DNA of 64,000 nucleotides, taken from Piper betle (lineage: Eukaryota > Streptophyta > Magnoliopsida > Piperales > Piperaceae). How positions within the stretch are numbered: the stretch's first letter is position 1; the number at the start of each line of letters is the position of its first letter. The notes beneath the pieces are model-generated. The model ran no database searches and had not been told where the DNA came from. It was given only the letters and a program-made list of their open reading frames with translations. The translations under genes were made by a program, and so were the position numbers. Below are positions 10,493-21,967 of this stretch, piece by piece. The DNA lies in assembly GCA_033002965.1 (NCBI GenBank), contig JAURVB010006392.1, forward strand, positions 1 through 64,000. Reading direction: 5' to 3'.

Positions 10493-13400
10493 GTGGTTCA
10501 GAACATGGTGCAGAGGTTACCGGGATTGGTAATGGGGAATGGAGCTCCAAATTCGGCTGCGGGTCCTAGTAACGTCCCAAATGGGGATCAGGGGAGCGCC
10601 CAAGAGCGGGTAGGAATAGCTGACCCGGGCGAGCGAGGAGAACTTCCAAACCCGGTGCCACCGGTAGTCCGACAAGTGGTACTGCCAGATGGGGATGACA
10701 GTGATCGATACACTGTAGAGAAATTCCGGAAGAACGGAGCTGAGGTATTCATTGGAGGGACTGATCCAATGAAGGCGGAGAGCTGGTTGGACATTACTGA
10801 AAAAGCATTTAGAGCTCTCTCTGTGCCTCATCGCCATCAAGTGAGGTTGGCGACATGCATGCTTCAGGAGGAAGCATCCTATTGGTGGAAGTCCATGGAG
10901 AAGACTGTGTTCCATCAACGGGAGATTTCGTCCATTCCTTGGGCGGAATTTGTAACAGCTTTCAATGGACAATATTTTCCTGAGTCTGTTGTCCAGAAGA
11001 AAGCACTGGAATTTGCCACTCTAACTCAGAAGGATGATTCAGTCCGAGAGTATGCCAAAAATTTCTTGCAATTGGAGAGATTTGCATCTGGGAGTCTGGC
11101 AACTGCCCGGGCCAGAGCAGACAAATTTTTCTGGGGGTTAAAGCCAGAATTGAGGAGTAGGGTAGCTACGGCGCCAAGAGGCACTATAACCGAAGTGATT
11201 GAAGCAGCCACTACTCATGAGTTGGTGTACGACTATGTCCGTGCACAGAAACAGGGGAAGGCTACTATGCAACATAAGAATGCCAACCAGGGTAGTAGCA
11301 AAAACAGGTCTGAAGAACACCAGCAGCAGAACTATCAACGGAATGTCGATGGGAACCGCAAAAGGAAGTTTCAGGAGATTCCGTATCGACTATGTAAAAA
11401 TTGCAACAAGATGCATTCAGGGTTATGCAGGGAGCCCCGTCGGTGCTACAATTGCGGAAGGACGGGACACTTGCAAAACGAGTGTCGTCAGCCCCTGAAG
11501 CAACAACAGGAGCAACCTGAAAAGGAGAAGACACCAGCTCCTAATCGCTACCCAGCACCTGCAAAACCAGTGGACAAAGGGAAGGCGAAACTTTTTGCAG
11601 TCGAAGTCGAGGACGCTGAGAACGAGGACCACACAGTTCGAGGTAAAATTCTGATTCAAAGTGTTAGTGTGGATGTTTTATTTGACTCGGGGTGTACGCA
11701 TTCGTTCCTATCATCCCGATTAGTTAAGAGTTTAGGACTCCAAACGTCTACATTACCTAAGACTTATAGGGTCACCACCGCAACGGGAGAAGGGGAGGTC
11801 ACAACGTTAGGAGTGACTAACCTATCCTTGGATATACAAGGGAAACCCTATGTGTGGAATTTCATTGTCTATGGGATAATAGGCTTTGATGTACTGTTGG
11901 GAATGGACTGGTTGTCTGCACACCAGGCTTTTCTCGACTGTAAAGGGAGGAGAGTATTGACTAAACCTTGTAATTGTGAGATGGGGGTCATTTTCCAAGG
12001 GTCATGGAATGATCCATCCTCTTGTATTGTGTCGGTTAGTGAGGCAACTGAGTGGTTTGGTGAGGGTTGTAAAGTTTTTTCGGCAACTCTAGAGGAGCCT
12101 GAGTCCAAACCCAAAGAGTTGTCCATGATTCCGGTGGTAGCAGAATTTCCGGACGTATTTCCAGGTGAACTTCCAGGGTTACCTCCTAAGCGGGCAGTGG
12201 AGTTTGTCATTGACCTAGCACCGGGAGTATCACCAATTTCTAAAGCACCATACCGCATGGCTCCAGCGGAACTCAAGGAGTTAAAGAGTCAATTAGAAGA
12301 GCTGTTGCAGGCAGGCTTCATACGACCAAGTACTTCACCCTGGGGAGCCCCTGTTCTTTTTGTAAAGAAGAAGGATGGCTCACTTCGATTGTGTATTGAC
12401 TATCGCCAGCTCAATCAAGTGACAGTCAAGAATCGGTACCCCTTACCGAGGATTGATGATTTATTTGATCAGTTGAAAACAGCCGGAATATTCTCAAAAA
12501 TAGACTTGCGGTCCGGATATCATCAACTACGGGTGAAGGAATCTGACATACAGAAAACGGCTTTCCGAACTCGCTATGGACATTATGAGTTTCTGGTTAT
12601 GCCTTTTGGTCTGACAAATGCACCAGCGGCCTTTATGTCACTTATGAACACGGTGTTCCACGAATACTTGGATAAGTTTATTATTGTGTTTGTGGACGAC
12701 ATTCTGGTCTATTCAAATAATGAGGAGGACCATGGGAAACACTTGTCCATTGCTCTTCAAGTTTTGAGAGAGAATCAACTGTTCGCCAAATTATCAAAGT
12801 GTGACTTCTGGCTGAAGGAGGTGAACTTCCTCGGACATGTTGTCTCAAAGGCGGGAGTTGCAGTGGATCCGTCAAAAGTGAAAGCAGTCATTGATTGGCC
12901 ACAACCTAAGTCAGTCACTGATATCAGAAGCTTCCTCGGTTTGGCGGGTTACTATAGGAAATTCATTAAAGACTTTTCCTTAGTAGCATCGCCGATGACC
13001 AAACTTACAAGGAAGGGGGTCAGGTTTGAATGGAGTAGTAAGTGTGAGGAGAGTTTCCAGTCTCTAAAGAAGAGTTTAACAACTGCACCAGTCTTGACCC
13101 TGCCAAATGGTAATGAAGGATTCGTAGTCTTCAGTGATGCGTCTCGGTTGGGTTTAGGATGCGTCCTTATGCAAGATGGTAAGGTGGTGGCTTACGCATC
13201 TCGCCAATTGAAGATTCACGAGCAAAATTATGCGACCCATGACTTGGAACTGGCAGCAGTAGTTTTTGCCCTAAAGATTTGGAGGCACTACTTGTATGGG
13301 GCCCAGTTCGAAGTTTTCACCGACCATCAAAGTTTGAAGTATATCTTCACCCAGAATGACCTTAACCTTCGACAGAGACGGTGGATAGAATACTTGAAGG

Positions 13401-15007
13401 ACTATGATTTCCAAATTTTATACCACCCGGGAAAAGCGAACGTTGTGGCCGACGCGTTGAGTCGGAAGGGCAAGATGGACAAGGGTCAACAACTAGCTAG
13501 ACTTTGGGCTATGTCAGCTGAGGTGGTAGCTATTAACCCGGTGGAACGAATGACAGGAATACTGGCGAACCTGGTTATCTCCAATGAATTGGTGGACCGA
13601 GTTAAGCTAACACAAATGGAAGATGAGAAGCTGAATGAAATGTTGGACAAAACTCCCAACATTGTAGCAGATTCCAACAGTGTAATCAGATTTAGAGGGA
13701 GATTGTGTGTACCCAACAATGATGCATTAAAACGAGATATTCTGGAAGAAGCTCATCGTTCAAGGTTCTCAATACACCCTGGTGTTACAAAGATGTACCA
13801 GGACTTGAAACGAACCTACTGGTGGGTTGGAATGAAGAGGGATGTGGTGGATTTTGTTTCCAAGTGTCAGACGTGCCAATTGATCAAAGCCCAACATCAA
13901 CTACCCGGTGGATTATTACAACCTTTAGAGATACCTACCTGGAAATGGGAGCGTGTCACATGTGATTTTATTACTAAACTCCCAAGGACTTTGAAGAGAC
14001 ATGACTCTATATGGGTAGTTGTGGACCGTTTGACTAAGGCAGCTCATTTTATCCCCACAAAATCAACAAGGACTGCGGAATACTTAGCAGAACTGTACAT
14101 AAATAACATTGTCAGGCTGCATGGAATTCCGAAGGAGATAGTCTCTGACAGAGATCCCCTATTCACGTCACATTTTTGGGAAGTTTTCCAAAAAGCTATG
14201 GGGACCCAAATCAAGTTAAGTACAGCATATCACCCCCAAACTGATGGTCAAAGTGAGAGGACCAATCAAACCTTGGAGGATTTGTTGAGAGCTTGCATCC
14301 TCGACTGGGGAGGAGATTGGGAGAAACACTTAGCCTTGGCTGAATTCACCTATAATAACTCTTACCAAGCCAGTATAGGAATGGCACCGTTTGAAGCCTT
14401 ATACGGTAGGCCTTGTCGATCTCCATCATGCTGGTTGGAGTCTACAGAGATGGTTATAGTCGGGCCAGAGATGGTGAGAGAAGCAGCTGAAAAGGTGCAA
14501 CTCATCCAGCAAAGGCTTAAGGCAGCTCAGGATCGGCAGAAAAGTTATGCTGATACTCGAAGGAAGGACTTAGAATTCCAAGTTGGGGAGTTCGTCTACC
14601 TTAAGACCTCACCTAAAAAGGGAGTGATCAGATTTAGAACATCAGGGAAGTTGAAGCCAAGATTCATAGGACCATTTCCAATTTTGGATCGAATCGGAAG
14701 TTGTGCATATAGATTAGCATTACCACCAAGCCTTGATGGTGTACACAATGTCTTTCATGTGTCAATGCTAAAGAAATATGTACGAGATGAGAATCACATT
14801 ATCACAAATTTTGCAGATTTAGAGCTACAATCGGATTTAACCTACGAGGAAAAACCGATTCGAATCTTGGCAAGGGAAACAAAGACACTCCGTAGCAAGG
14901 AGATCCCTTTGGTAAAGGTATTATGGAGAAATCAGGGATCAGAAGAAGCGACATGGGAGACTGAACAGGAAATGGCCAGAAAATATCCTAGCCTGTTTGT
15001 AGCATAA
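10493..15007 (+). CDS. Gag-Pol-chromodomain polyprotein of Tekay/Del chromovirus
   Basis: 1504 residues with no internal stop. Gag occupies roughly residues 60-300. A CCHC zinc knuckle follows (C318, C321, H326, C331), then an aspartic protease with DSG at 398-400. Reverse transcriptase is at about 560-790 with its active site FVDD at 733-736. RNase H follows with D882 and the TDHQSLKY block at D944. Integrase has an HHCC finger (H1088, H1095, C1125, C1128) and a catalytic triad D1158, D1219, E1255 with the canonical 35-residue spacing. A chromodomain-like tail begins near 1451 ([12 protein letters not shown], then VKVLWRN and EEATWE) and would steer insertion to chromatin marks. All catalytic residues checked are present. 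The start is uncertain: the natural ATG is probably 10370, now cut off by a TAG. Proteins act in cytoplasmic particles and, for integrase, the nucleus. Confidence 0.95.
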   Translation: MVQNMVQRLPGLVMGNGAPNSAAGPSNVPNGDQGSAQERVGIADPGERGELPNPVPPVVRQVVLPDGDDSDRYTVEKFRKNGAEVFIGGTDPMKAESWLDITEKAFRALSVPHRHQVRLATCMLQEEASYWWKSMEKTVFHQREISSIPWAEFVTAFNGQYFPESVVQKKALEFATLTQKDDSVREYAKNFLQLERFASGSLATARARADKFFWGLKPELRSRVATAPRGTITEVIEAATTHELVYDYVRAQKQGKATMQHKNANQGSSKNRSEEHQQQNYQRNVDGNRKRKFQEIPYRLCKNCNKMHSGLCREPRRCYNCGRTGHLQNECRQPLKQQQEQPEKEKTPAPNRYPAPAKPVDKGKAKLFAVEVEDAENEDHTVRGKILIQSVSVDVLFDSGCTHSFLSSRLVKSLGLQTSTLPKTYRVTTATGEGEVTTLGVTNLSLDIQGKPYVWNFIVYGIIGFDVLLGMDWLSAHQAFLDCKGRRVLTKPCNCEMGVIFQGSWNDPSSCIVSVSEATEWFGEGCKVFSATLEEPESKPKELSMIPVVAEFPDVFPGELPGLPPKRAVEFVIDLAPGVSPISKAPYRMAPAELKELKSQLEELLQAGFIRPSTSPWGAPVLFVKKKDGSLRLCIDYRQLNQVTVKNRYPLPRIDDLFDQLKTAGIFSKIDLRSGYHQLRVKESDIQKTAFRTRYGHYEFLVMPFGLTNAPAAFMSLMNTVFHEYLDKFIIVFVDDILVYSNNEEDHGKHLSIALQVLRENQLFAKLSKCDFWLKEVNFLGHVVSKAGVAVDPSKVKAVIDWPQPKSVTDIRSFLGLAGYYRKFIKDFSLVASPMTKLTRKGVRFEWSSKCEESFQSLKKSLTTAPVLTLPNGNEGFVVFSDASRLGLGCVLMQDGKVVAYASRQLKIHEQNYATHDLELAAVVFALKIWRHYLYGAQFEVFTDHQSLKYIFTQNDLNLRQRRWIEYLKDYDFQILYHPGKANVVADALSRKGKMDKGQQLARLWAMSAEVVAINPVERMTGILANLVISNELVDRVKLTQMEDEKLNEMLDKTPNIVADSNSVIRFRGRLCVPNNDALKRDILEEAHRSRFSIHPGVTKMYQDLKRTYWWVGMKRDVVDFVSKCQTCQLIKAQHQLPGGLLQPLEIPTWKWERVTCDFITKLPRTLKRHDSIWVVVDRLTKAAHFIPTKSTRTAEYLAELYINNIVRLHGIPKEIVSDRDPLFTSHFWEVFQKAMGTQIKLSTAYHPQTDGQSERTNQTLEDLLRACILDWGGDWEKHLALAEFTYNNSYQASIGMAPFEALYGRPCRSPSCWLESTEMVIVGPEMVREAAEKVQLIQQRLKAAQDRQKSYADTRRKDLEFQVGEFVYLKTSPKKGVIRFRTSGKLKPRFIGPFPILDRIGSCAYRLALPPSLDGVHNVFHVSMLKKYVRDENHIITNFADLELQSDLTYEEKPIRILARETKTLRSKEIPLVKVLWRNQGSEEATWETEQEMARKYPSLFVA

Positions 15008-15037
15008 AATCCGTGTAAATCCGATTTATGCTATGAT

Positions 15038-15072
15038 ATTTCGGGGACGAAATAGTTCTAAGTTGGGGAGAT
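15038..15072 (+). other. Pre-PPT hairpin motif and polypurine tract
   Basis: ATTTCGGGGACGAAAT at 15038-15053 is a 6-bp perfect stem (ATTTCG/CGAAAT) with a GGGA loop. It is followed by AAGTTGGGGAGA up to the 3' LTR at 15073, the plus-strand primer position. The same 16-base motif stands before the polypurine-like tract in the T1 TRIM elements. Confidence 0.85.
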
Positions 15073-16711
15073 TGTAAAGACCCGGAAAAAAATATTTCAT
15101 TAGCTGGTTAAGTATGAATTACCCGGTTAAATTGAAAAGTAATTTCTAATCGGACGATTCTAGTTGAATCAGTCGAGTCGAACACATTAATTATCCATTT
15201 AACCATTTAAGTGAACCATACCATTTAAGAGGTTGAGTGAAAAGGTTAAGTGAACCGTGTTAATTACCCAATTACCCGGTTAAAGGAATTATGGTGAAAG
15301 GGTGCTTCCACAAACCCTAGCCGTCATTTATTCTTTATAAAAGGAGAAGGGGTCGTTGAACCTAGGAAATACCAATGGATGATGGGGTGTGAGAATTTAA
15401 TGAAGGGGTCGTTGAACCTAGGAAATACCAATGGATGATGGGGTATGAGAATTTAATGGAGGGAATGGTTGAAGTGTATATATATGCAGGAGGAGGGAGT
15501 ATTTCATCCCTCATCTCCGTCCCAGGCGACCTCCCCATTACTGTGTGAGTATTTCATCCCTCATCTCCGTCCCAGGCGACCTCCCCATTACTGTATTAGG
15601 GTTCACGGGTCACAGTCAGACGTAATCACAAATCAGGTACGTATAATAGGTAGAACATCGTATTTTCCTTGTTGGTAGCCTAGGTCGGCCTGAGCCCAGA
15701 TTCGACTACCATGCACCGAGTGCAACCGGGGTCAATGAATTGACTCAGTCCGACACTGGGTCGTGTTATGTGCGTGAATTTTGTAATGCATCGACATTGT
15801 TTTGGAGTAGTGATAGCCACCCCATAAAAAGGCTACGGCCGGGGTGAGTGAGGCACAGCGATTCCTCCATCGCACTGGAGTGCAGTGATAGCCGCCCCAT
15901 AAAAAGGCTACGCCGGGGTGTGTGAGGCACTGCACTGGAGTGCAGTGTGCGCCCCAAAAGGCTACGCGGGGTGTGGAGCACTGGCACTAGAATTGGTAGT
16001 GAGAGCTTCCCACAAACGGGGCATAGCAATCACCTGAGTGCAGTGATAGCCGCCCCACAAAAAGGCTACGGCCAGGGTGTGCAAGGCATTGGCACTGGAG
16101 TGCAGTGATAGCCTCCCCATAAAAAGGCTACGGCCGGGGTGTGCGAGGCACTGGCACTAGAATTGGTAGTGAGAGCTTCCCCACAAACGGGGCATAGCAA
16201 TCACCCGAGTGCAGTGATAGCTACCCCACAAAAAGGCTACGGCCGGGGTGTGCGAGGCACTGGCACTGGAGACGGTAGTGGTAGCCTCCCCACAAAAAAG
16301 GCTACGGCCGGGGTGTGCGGATCACAGCGGATACCTCCTCCGCATTGTTTTGGAGTATAGCGGAATCGCTCCACCGCATATTAAAATAAACATAAGGAAA
16401 TAGTGGAATGTACTTGTTTTGTTTTATCTATTATACTACTTAGTGTTGTAATCACTAACGCGGAATTGCCTCCGCAGGTGTGCAGATACGAGATTAGGTG
16501 ATTGACATCCAGAGTATGGAGCAAAATAAATATGAGGACTCCTTTTTTTATTTAATTGAGAAATAAGTGTGGCTGCTGGGAAACGGTCCAAGACTGTGGG
16601 ATCTTTATATATGTTATTATTTATAAAAAATGTTTGACATAATTACTTTACTTTTGAGTAACACCTAGCCAGTTAGGCCCACAATATCGTGAAAAATGGC
16701 GGGTCGTTACA
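15073..16711 (+). repeat. 3' LTR of the Tekay element
   Basis: 1639 bp, TG..CA ends, near-identical to 8539-10190. The 13-bp length difference is concentrated in about 15911-16011, where many single- and double-base deletions are packed together. TATA box copy at 15336-15342. Followed by TATAT (16712-16716). Confidence 0.95.
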
Positions 16712-16716
16712 TATAT
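16712..16716. repeat. Target site duplication TATAT (right)
   Basis: Pairs with 8534-8538. Confidence 0.92.
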
Positions 16717-16890
16717 GAACAATATTCTTTTGAAGGAGGACACAAACACTCAGTGAAGCAACAAAGTTGACAAAGCCCTATTATGAAGGAAATTGTGTAG
16801 ATGGAGATACTAAAATGGTTAGATGTATGGATCATCTACCCAATTTCATATAGCTCTTGGGCAGGATGCTCTTTGGTCTATACATTGCAC
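16717..16890 (+). pseudogene. Athila-type pol, continuation of the interrupted remnant
   Basis: Read directly after the TATAT it gives EQYSFEGG..., SPIMKEIV, MEILKWLDV and WIIYPISYSSW, matching the start of Athila reverse transcriptase (KEVVK.E..KLLDAGIIYPISDS.W). Together with the segment ending at 8538 this gives the target gene of the Tekay insertion. Stops are present and the similarity fades after about 16890. Confidence 0.75.
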
Positions 16891-17244
16891 ATATTATTAT
16901 TTTCACCCTGCACTAATGATACACCCCTCTTTTATTTATTTATTATATAAGTAATGGTCTAGATCTTGGATTATTATTAATATGAAAAGGGCAGGTTGTT
17001 GCACATGTATTGTAGATACCATTCGACTGCTCTTTCTTTATCTAGGGCTGCAGTGGTTGTGTTGCGATCAGTTTTTCTCAAACTCACTATTGATCATTTT
17101 TCACCCCCTCTCCTCCACTCACGCCACAAACTCTTTTCAATCCTTCTCCTCCTCACTTTCCCCACTCATTCCAGCCTCTCTAGCACCCCCACTTAATTTT
17201 CTAGTGCCGGATCATCCTCCTTCGCGTGTATATCATTTTTCCCA
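16891..17244. other. No recognisable feature
   Basis: AT-rich then C-rich sequence. A 97-codon plus-strand frame at 16982-17275 is Leu/Ser/Pro-rich, runs into the T2 element and has no family signature. Confidence 0.4.
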
Positions 17245-17249
17245 AGAGG

Positions 17250-17465
17250 TGTTGGGCCCTTTGGGCCCCACCTAAGCTCTAATACCACTTGTTAGGCCCT
17301 TTGGGCCCAATAGCCCAAAAGGGACTTTAAACAACCAAAAGAAACTCGCAATAAGTGTCACAGGCCTCTCTTAATCTAAAAGTTAACTTAAGGAATAAGG
17401 CTTTCCCATTAGCTTATATACAAGTCACCAGCAACCTCTACGACTGATGTGAGACAAACCCAACA
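17250..17465 (-). mobile_element. Reduced TRIM-like element, family T2
   Basis: On the minus strand, a full LTR of about 176 bp (17465-17290, TGTTGGGTTTG...GGGCCTAACA) is followed by TGGTATTAGAGC, a one-mismatch initiator-Met PBS, and then only the last 20 bases of a second LTR (17269-17250). Flanks AGAGG (17245-17249) and CGAGG (17466-17470) match at 4 of 5 bases. The LTR resembles those in the cluster at 36465-37519 (tracts around CAGGCCTCTCTTAATC and TTATATACAAGTCACCA). Non-coding and internally deleted. Confidence 0.7.
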
Positions 17466-17470
17466 CGAGG

Positions 17471-18321
17471 TACTCCATTTTTCTCACCTTTTTTCTCTCA
17501 TTTTGGTATCATATCATGTTGGGAGTACAATCATTGTAGACCTTAGGACTTGAGAGATTAGTTGTTTATTGTGTTGTTCACTATGATTTGGTATGATTTG
17601 TAAGGTGGGTTGCTCAATTTATATGTAAATGGTAGAAATTTTTGATTTTTTAATATGTATTTCACAGTCAACTTGGTGGATTTGCATGATTAATAAGCGT
17701 AATTGATGTAAAATGAAATAACGTTGTGATCTTAATAATTTGTTATTTTAGAATCAAATTAACAGATTTGCATAATGTTCTAATTTTATTCGTGTAATGT
17801 TGTTGCTGCAGTGTACTTAATGTTAATCACCTCATTTGTGAAAATTAATAAAGATTATAAGCTCAGACATTAATTTCAAATTGCGTGACTAATATCCTAA
17901 TTATTTAAAAATGTATACTTTAATTATAACCTCAAAAAAGATTTCCAATATATGATTACGGCATCGGACGTTACTCAGTCTTAATATGAGCTTAACTGGG
18001 GAATTAACTAAATAAAGTAGTCTAAGTATGCAACTCAAAAATGACCTAAGTCCAAATCTTAAGTTGTCCAGATTAATTACATAGTTAAGTCAACCGAGCA
18101 AATTTGACACAAATTTATAACCAATCCATCTAATATTGCTCGTAATTCAACGAGTTACCACAATTTCTACATTTAGTATGGATTAATAGAAGTTCCCTAA
18201 TATGAGCCGCTCATAATCTTTTGGGAATTACAAATCTAAATTCTAGCCTCAAAAATTCAATCAAGGGGTTCAAATCTTATTTTCACGTCATAAGATTTAG
18301 TAATCTTGTTTAATTCAAAAT
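17471..18321. other. Unassigned AT-rich sequence
   Basis: No frame above 60 codons, no LTR ends and no internal repeats noted. Confidence 0.4.
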
Positions 18322-20839
18322 TGTAATGGCCCCGATTTATACACATGATACTTCATAAATAGAACCCATCACGTTAATCACATCAACATGAAATATAATA
18401 ATACTTAGAAGAAATCATATAAATTGTACAAATATACTAAATATATACTGATCATCTCACTATATTACCAAATATAACCACTACATATGTCCGTATATCA
18501 AAGTACAAATATATATGTTTGAGCACCAACTCAGTAAGATGTCCACTAAACTATTATGCTAATAATAAGCAAGTGAAACCTAATAGCTGAGTACTTCTTT
18601 CCTGTTGCTCAAAGGCCTTTAAATACCTGCTCACAACCAAACTTGTATAGTCCACTACTTAGATATGTAGCAAACAAATAGAAGAAAATAAACTAATCTG
18701 CATTCAGTTAAACAAGGTACAAAACAAACTAAAAACACTGATCATGCTTGCACATAACATAACATAAATATAGCATAATAGCTAAATAACTTGTCACAAG
18801 TTACTTGTATGTAACATGTTAACTAAATTACTGAACATATCATAATACTTGATAAAAAATAAACTAAAGAACTAATTAATACTACTCATTTAACATACTA
18901 GTAAGCCTAAGTTGATTAATATAATTAGCACACAACATGAAAACATACTGAGCCAATTACTCATGTGACTTACATGTAAGTCCTTATAAGTTAACTTAAA
19001 ATACTAAGTTCAATACTGAACATGAATGATATGAACTAAGTGTAAAATACATGAAAACAAAACTACAAGTTTGTCTTGCCCCTTGGATAACGTCAACCCC
19101 GGATAATTTGGCACATAAGGCCTTTCATTGTTGCATCCTAACTTTATTAGGGAAATGCAGTGCCAAGAAGACCCCACATGATAAAATGAATAAATAGTTG
19201 GTAATCACTAGCACCATTGAGACAGTAGCCTAAAACATGGACTCTGGCCTTGCTTAGGGGGAGAAATACCAAAGTGTGGCATAACACGTCTACTGAACCA
19301 TTAATTTGAAGTGAAGTAAACTATGTGACAACATGTTATTAGGTCTAGACCATGCACTTCAACTTAACATGTGAATTATAAATTTTAACTTGACATTGAT
19401 AACATGTACTTATTACTTGTTGACATGATAACAGCTAGCCATAAGAACATAACATGTTAGAAAATGAATAAAATGAATTAATATGGACCTGATCAGCGTT
19501 CGACTCCGAGCTCCTGGTCTGAACAATAATATAAATCTATATCACAACCGAGACCAGACTTACTTGCTTACAAATGCTATAACATGAACATAATGATAAT
19601 GTCATACTACATACTAACAACACCATTAACAAGCATACAACATCATACAAGTATGGTATAATGTTTTAAGTATCATAAAAATAGTGTACGTGAAAAATAA
19701 ACATTAAGTAATCATGCATTTAGGGTTTAGGGTTTGAGCGCTGAAGCACTAGATACAAGCGCTATGGCATTATGATCCGAACATGAATTTTCATTGAGCA
19801 ATACGCCATACCCCAAGAGTACGAACGTCGGGGAGTACGAACGTTGAGGTGATGGGTTCCAAACATGTTTTTTATTTAAGTGAGTGTCAAAACATTCATA
19901 ACCGGGTGTTCAAACATAGTGGTGTTGTCAATACGTGAACTCACATTAAGTGAGTGCCACGGTGCCAGCATGGTCCACTTTGGGTGCTGCAGTCCTGCGA
20001 CTAGTGTTTTAATTCCTAATTTGCTTATCTTCTTAGTTTTTAATCCAATTTTATAAAAGGAAAACATGATTTTTAAATCATGGGTTAGAAAGGTTATAAT
20101 ATAAGTTAATTTAACCTATTTTTCATTATCTTCATTTAGTGAAAGGCAAACTTGTTAAAAGTGATCAAGTTCTAAACAAGCTATATCTTAAGTATTCAAG
20201 TTAGATCATTGTTAAACCATAGGAATTTCTTGTAAAACTGATATATAGGGTGTTTAAACATGGATCAACATCTAGCACATCAATGTCATGGGTTAGACAA
20301 TCATGAACAAACATATGAGAGAACTTTGGAAAACAACATGGAATAAAATGGAACATGCTCATGAAGCAAGAATCTATGGAAATTAACTTGTTTTGATTGT
20401 GATTACTTAACTCTTCTTTGGTCATCCTTGGACCACAATCCTCTTTACACATTTCCCAACAAGAGAGAAGAGGAGAGAGGCAGCAAGTACAGAGAGAAGG
20501 CAGTTTGTAGTGGTCGCAAATTGGTGAGATGATTCACCCTATAGCCTTATATACACCCATCTTTTCTACTTGTCTTACACATTGTCCATCTAATCTAAAA
20601 GGCTAAGGTACCCCTAACCGCATCCATGGATCCTGAATGAGTATACTTGGATGAACTCTTGCATAACCATTGACTGAAATTGACTCATGAGTACATTTAG
20701 CATCTTTTCCCACCCATCATGATTGACTTCACTTAAATTGACCCTAAAATTTGAGTTAAGTGTTTACCCTCTTGAACAAGTGATAAACATGATAGTCATC
20801 TTGTAGATGATATGTACTTAGTCTACATGTGTCTGTGTC
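18322..20839 (-). repeat. Possible inverted LTR of another family (poorly bounded)
   Basis: TGTAATGGCCCCGATTTATAC at 18322 resembles the reverse complement of a gypsy LTR end (..GGGGCCATTACA). The block CGACTCCGAGCTCCTGG near 19500 resembles the LTR blocks upstream of the gene-poor L copies. No matching second LTR, PBS or target duplication was found; the right boundary is arbitrary. Its frames are all under 85 codons and carry no motif. Confidence 0.3.
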
Positions 20840-20844
20840 CATCT

Positions 20845-21760
20845 TGTAACGACCCAGCCCAAAGTGCAACGTAATGGGCTAAGTCATTTCTTTAAAATGG
20901 GTACCCCGGAAGTTAAAGATCTATAGTTTATTCCCACTTATAAATAGGATCTTCTCCCAGTAGGTATTAGATGTGGGACTAAGTTGAGGGATCTCACAAT
21001 CCACCCACCTTAGGAAATTTCGTCCCCGAAATGCCTATTTGTTGGCCCGTTGCTAGCCCCAGCCCACGTCCTTTCTGGCCCATGACCGGCAGCCTAGCTA
21101 ACGTTTCTAGTCTTGGCCCGTTGCTAGCCCCAGCCCACGACCTTTCTGGCCCGTGACCGGCAGCCTAGCCAACGTCCCTAGTCCATCCCACCATCTAACA
21201 CGGAACCAGCTCAGCTCTGATACCATTTGTAACGACCCAGCCTAAAGTGCAATGTAATGGGCCAAGTCTTTCTTTAAAATGGGTACCCCGGAAGTTAAAG
21301 ATCTATAGTCCATTCCCACTTATAAACAGGATCTTCTCCCAGTAGGTATTAGATGTGGGACTAGGTTGAGGGATCTCACAATCCACCCACCTTAGGAAAT
21401 TTTGTCCCGAAATGCCTATTCTTGGCCCGTTGCTAGCCCCGCCCACGTCCTTTCTGGCTCGTGACCGGCAGCCTAGCTAACGTTTCTAGTCTTGGCCCGT
21501 AGCTAGCCCCAGCCCACGACCTTTCTGGCCCGTGACCGGCAGCCTAGCCAACGTCCCTAGTCCATCCCACCATCTAACACGGAACCAGGTCAGCTCTGAT
21601 ACCATTTGTAACGACCCAGCCTAAAGTACAACGTAATGGGCCAAGTCATTTCTTTAAAATGGGTACCCCGGAAGTTAAAGATCTCTAGTCCATTCCCACT
21701 TATAAACAGGATCTTCTCCTAGAAGGTATTAGATGTGGGACTAAGTTGAGGGATCTCACA
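20845..21760 (-). mobile_element. Tandem TRIM-like element, family T1, copy B (3 LTRs, 2 internal regions)
   Basis: Order LTR-internal-LTR-internal-LTR with LTRs at 20845-20998, 21228-21380 and 21607-21760, each 153-154 bp. Both internal regions (about 230 bp) carry the PBS complement (21214-21225 and 21593-21604) and the AAATTTCGTCCCCGAAAT-type motif near the opposite end; the second has lost one base of it. ATCT flanks both outer ends (20841-20844 and 21761-21764). Read on the minus strand it has the same parts as copies A and C. Shared-LTR tandems are a known TRIM arrangement, thought to come from recombination or from reverse transcription of read-through RNA. Confidence 0.88.
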
Positions 21761-21967
21761 ATCTTTTTCACCATATCTTAGTCCTTGTCTGATTTCTTAT
21801 TCCATAGAATTTAACTGGACCAAAATATTCTAAAGTATGATGCAACGTAAAAAAATCAATATGATTGAATTCAATATAACCAACCACAAAAACTGAATTA
21901 TTTGAACTATCATATTCGTCTTGACTAAATATATAAAAAAGTTTTTTGGGCTGAAACATATCGATTC

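Larger units (their letters stand above)
8539..16711 (+). mobile_element. Complete Ty3/gypsy chromovirus, Tekay/Del type
   Basis: Full-length LTR retrotransposon of 8173 bp: 5' LTR 8539-10190, PBS 10193-10204, gag-pol frame to 15007, polypurine tract at about 15061-15072, 3' LTR 15073-16711, target duplication TATAT. The LTR tips TGTAAAGACC and GGTCGTTACA form an imperfect inverted repeat. The domain order protease-RT-RNase H-integrase-chromodomain and the C-terminal sequence place it in the Tekay/Del chromovirus lineage. The LTRs differ, by eye, by only a few substitutions outside one short cluster of deletions, so the insertion is recent. It landed inside an older Athila-type pol. One nonsense codon near the gag start is the only coding defect seen. 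Confidence 0.95.

Noticed and set aside
10517..10972. Minus-strand frame of 151 codons
   Set aside because: Shadow of the retrotransposon gag-pol frame.
17250..17465. Direct link of the reduced T2 copy to the Tekay element
   Set aside because: LTR ends and sequence differ; only the PBS type is shared, which is common to many families.
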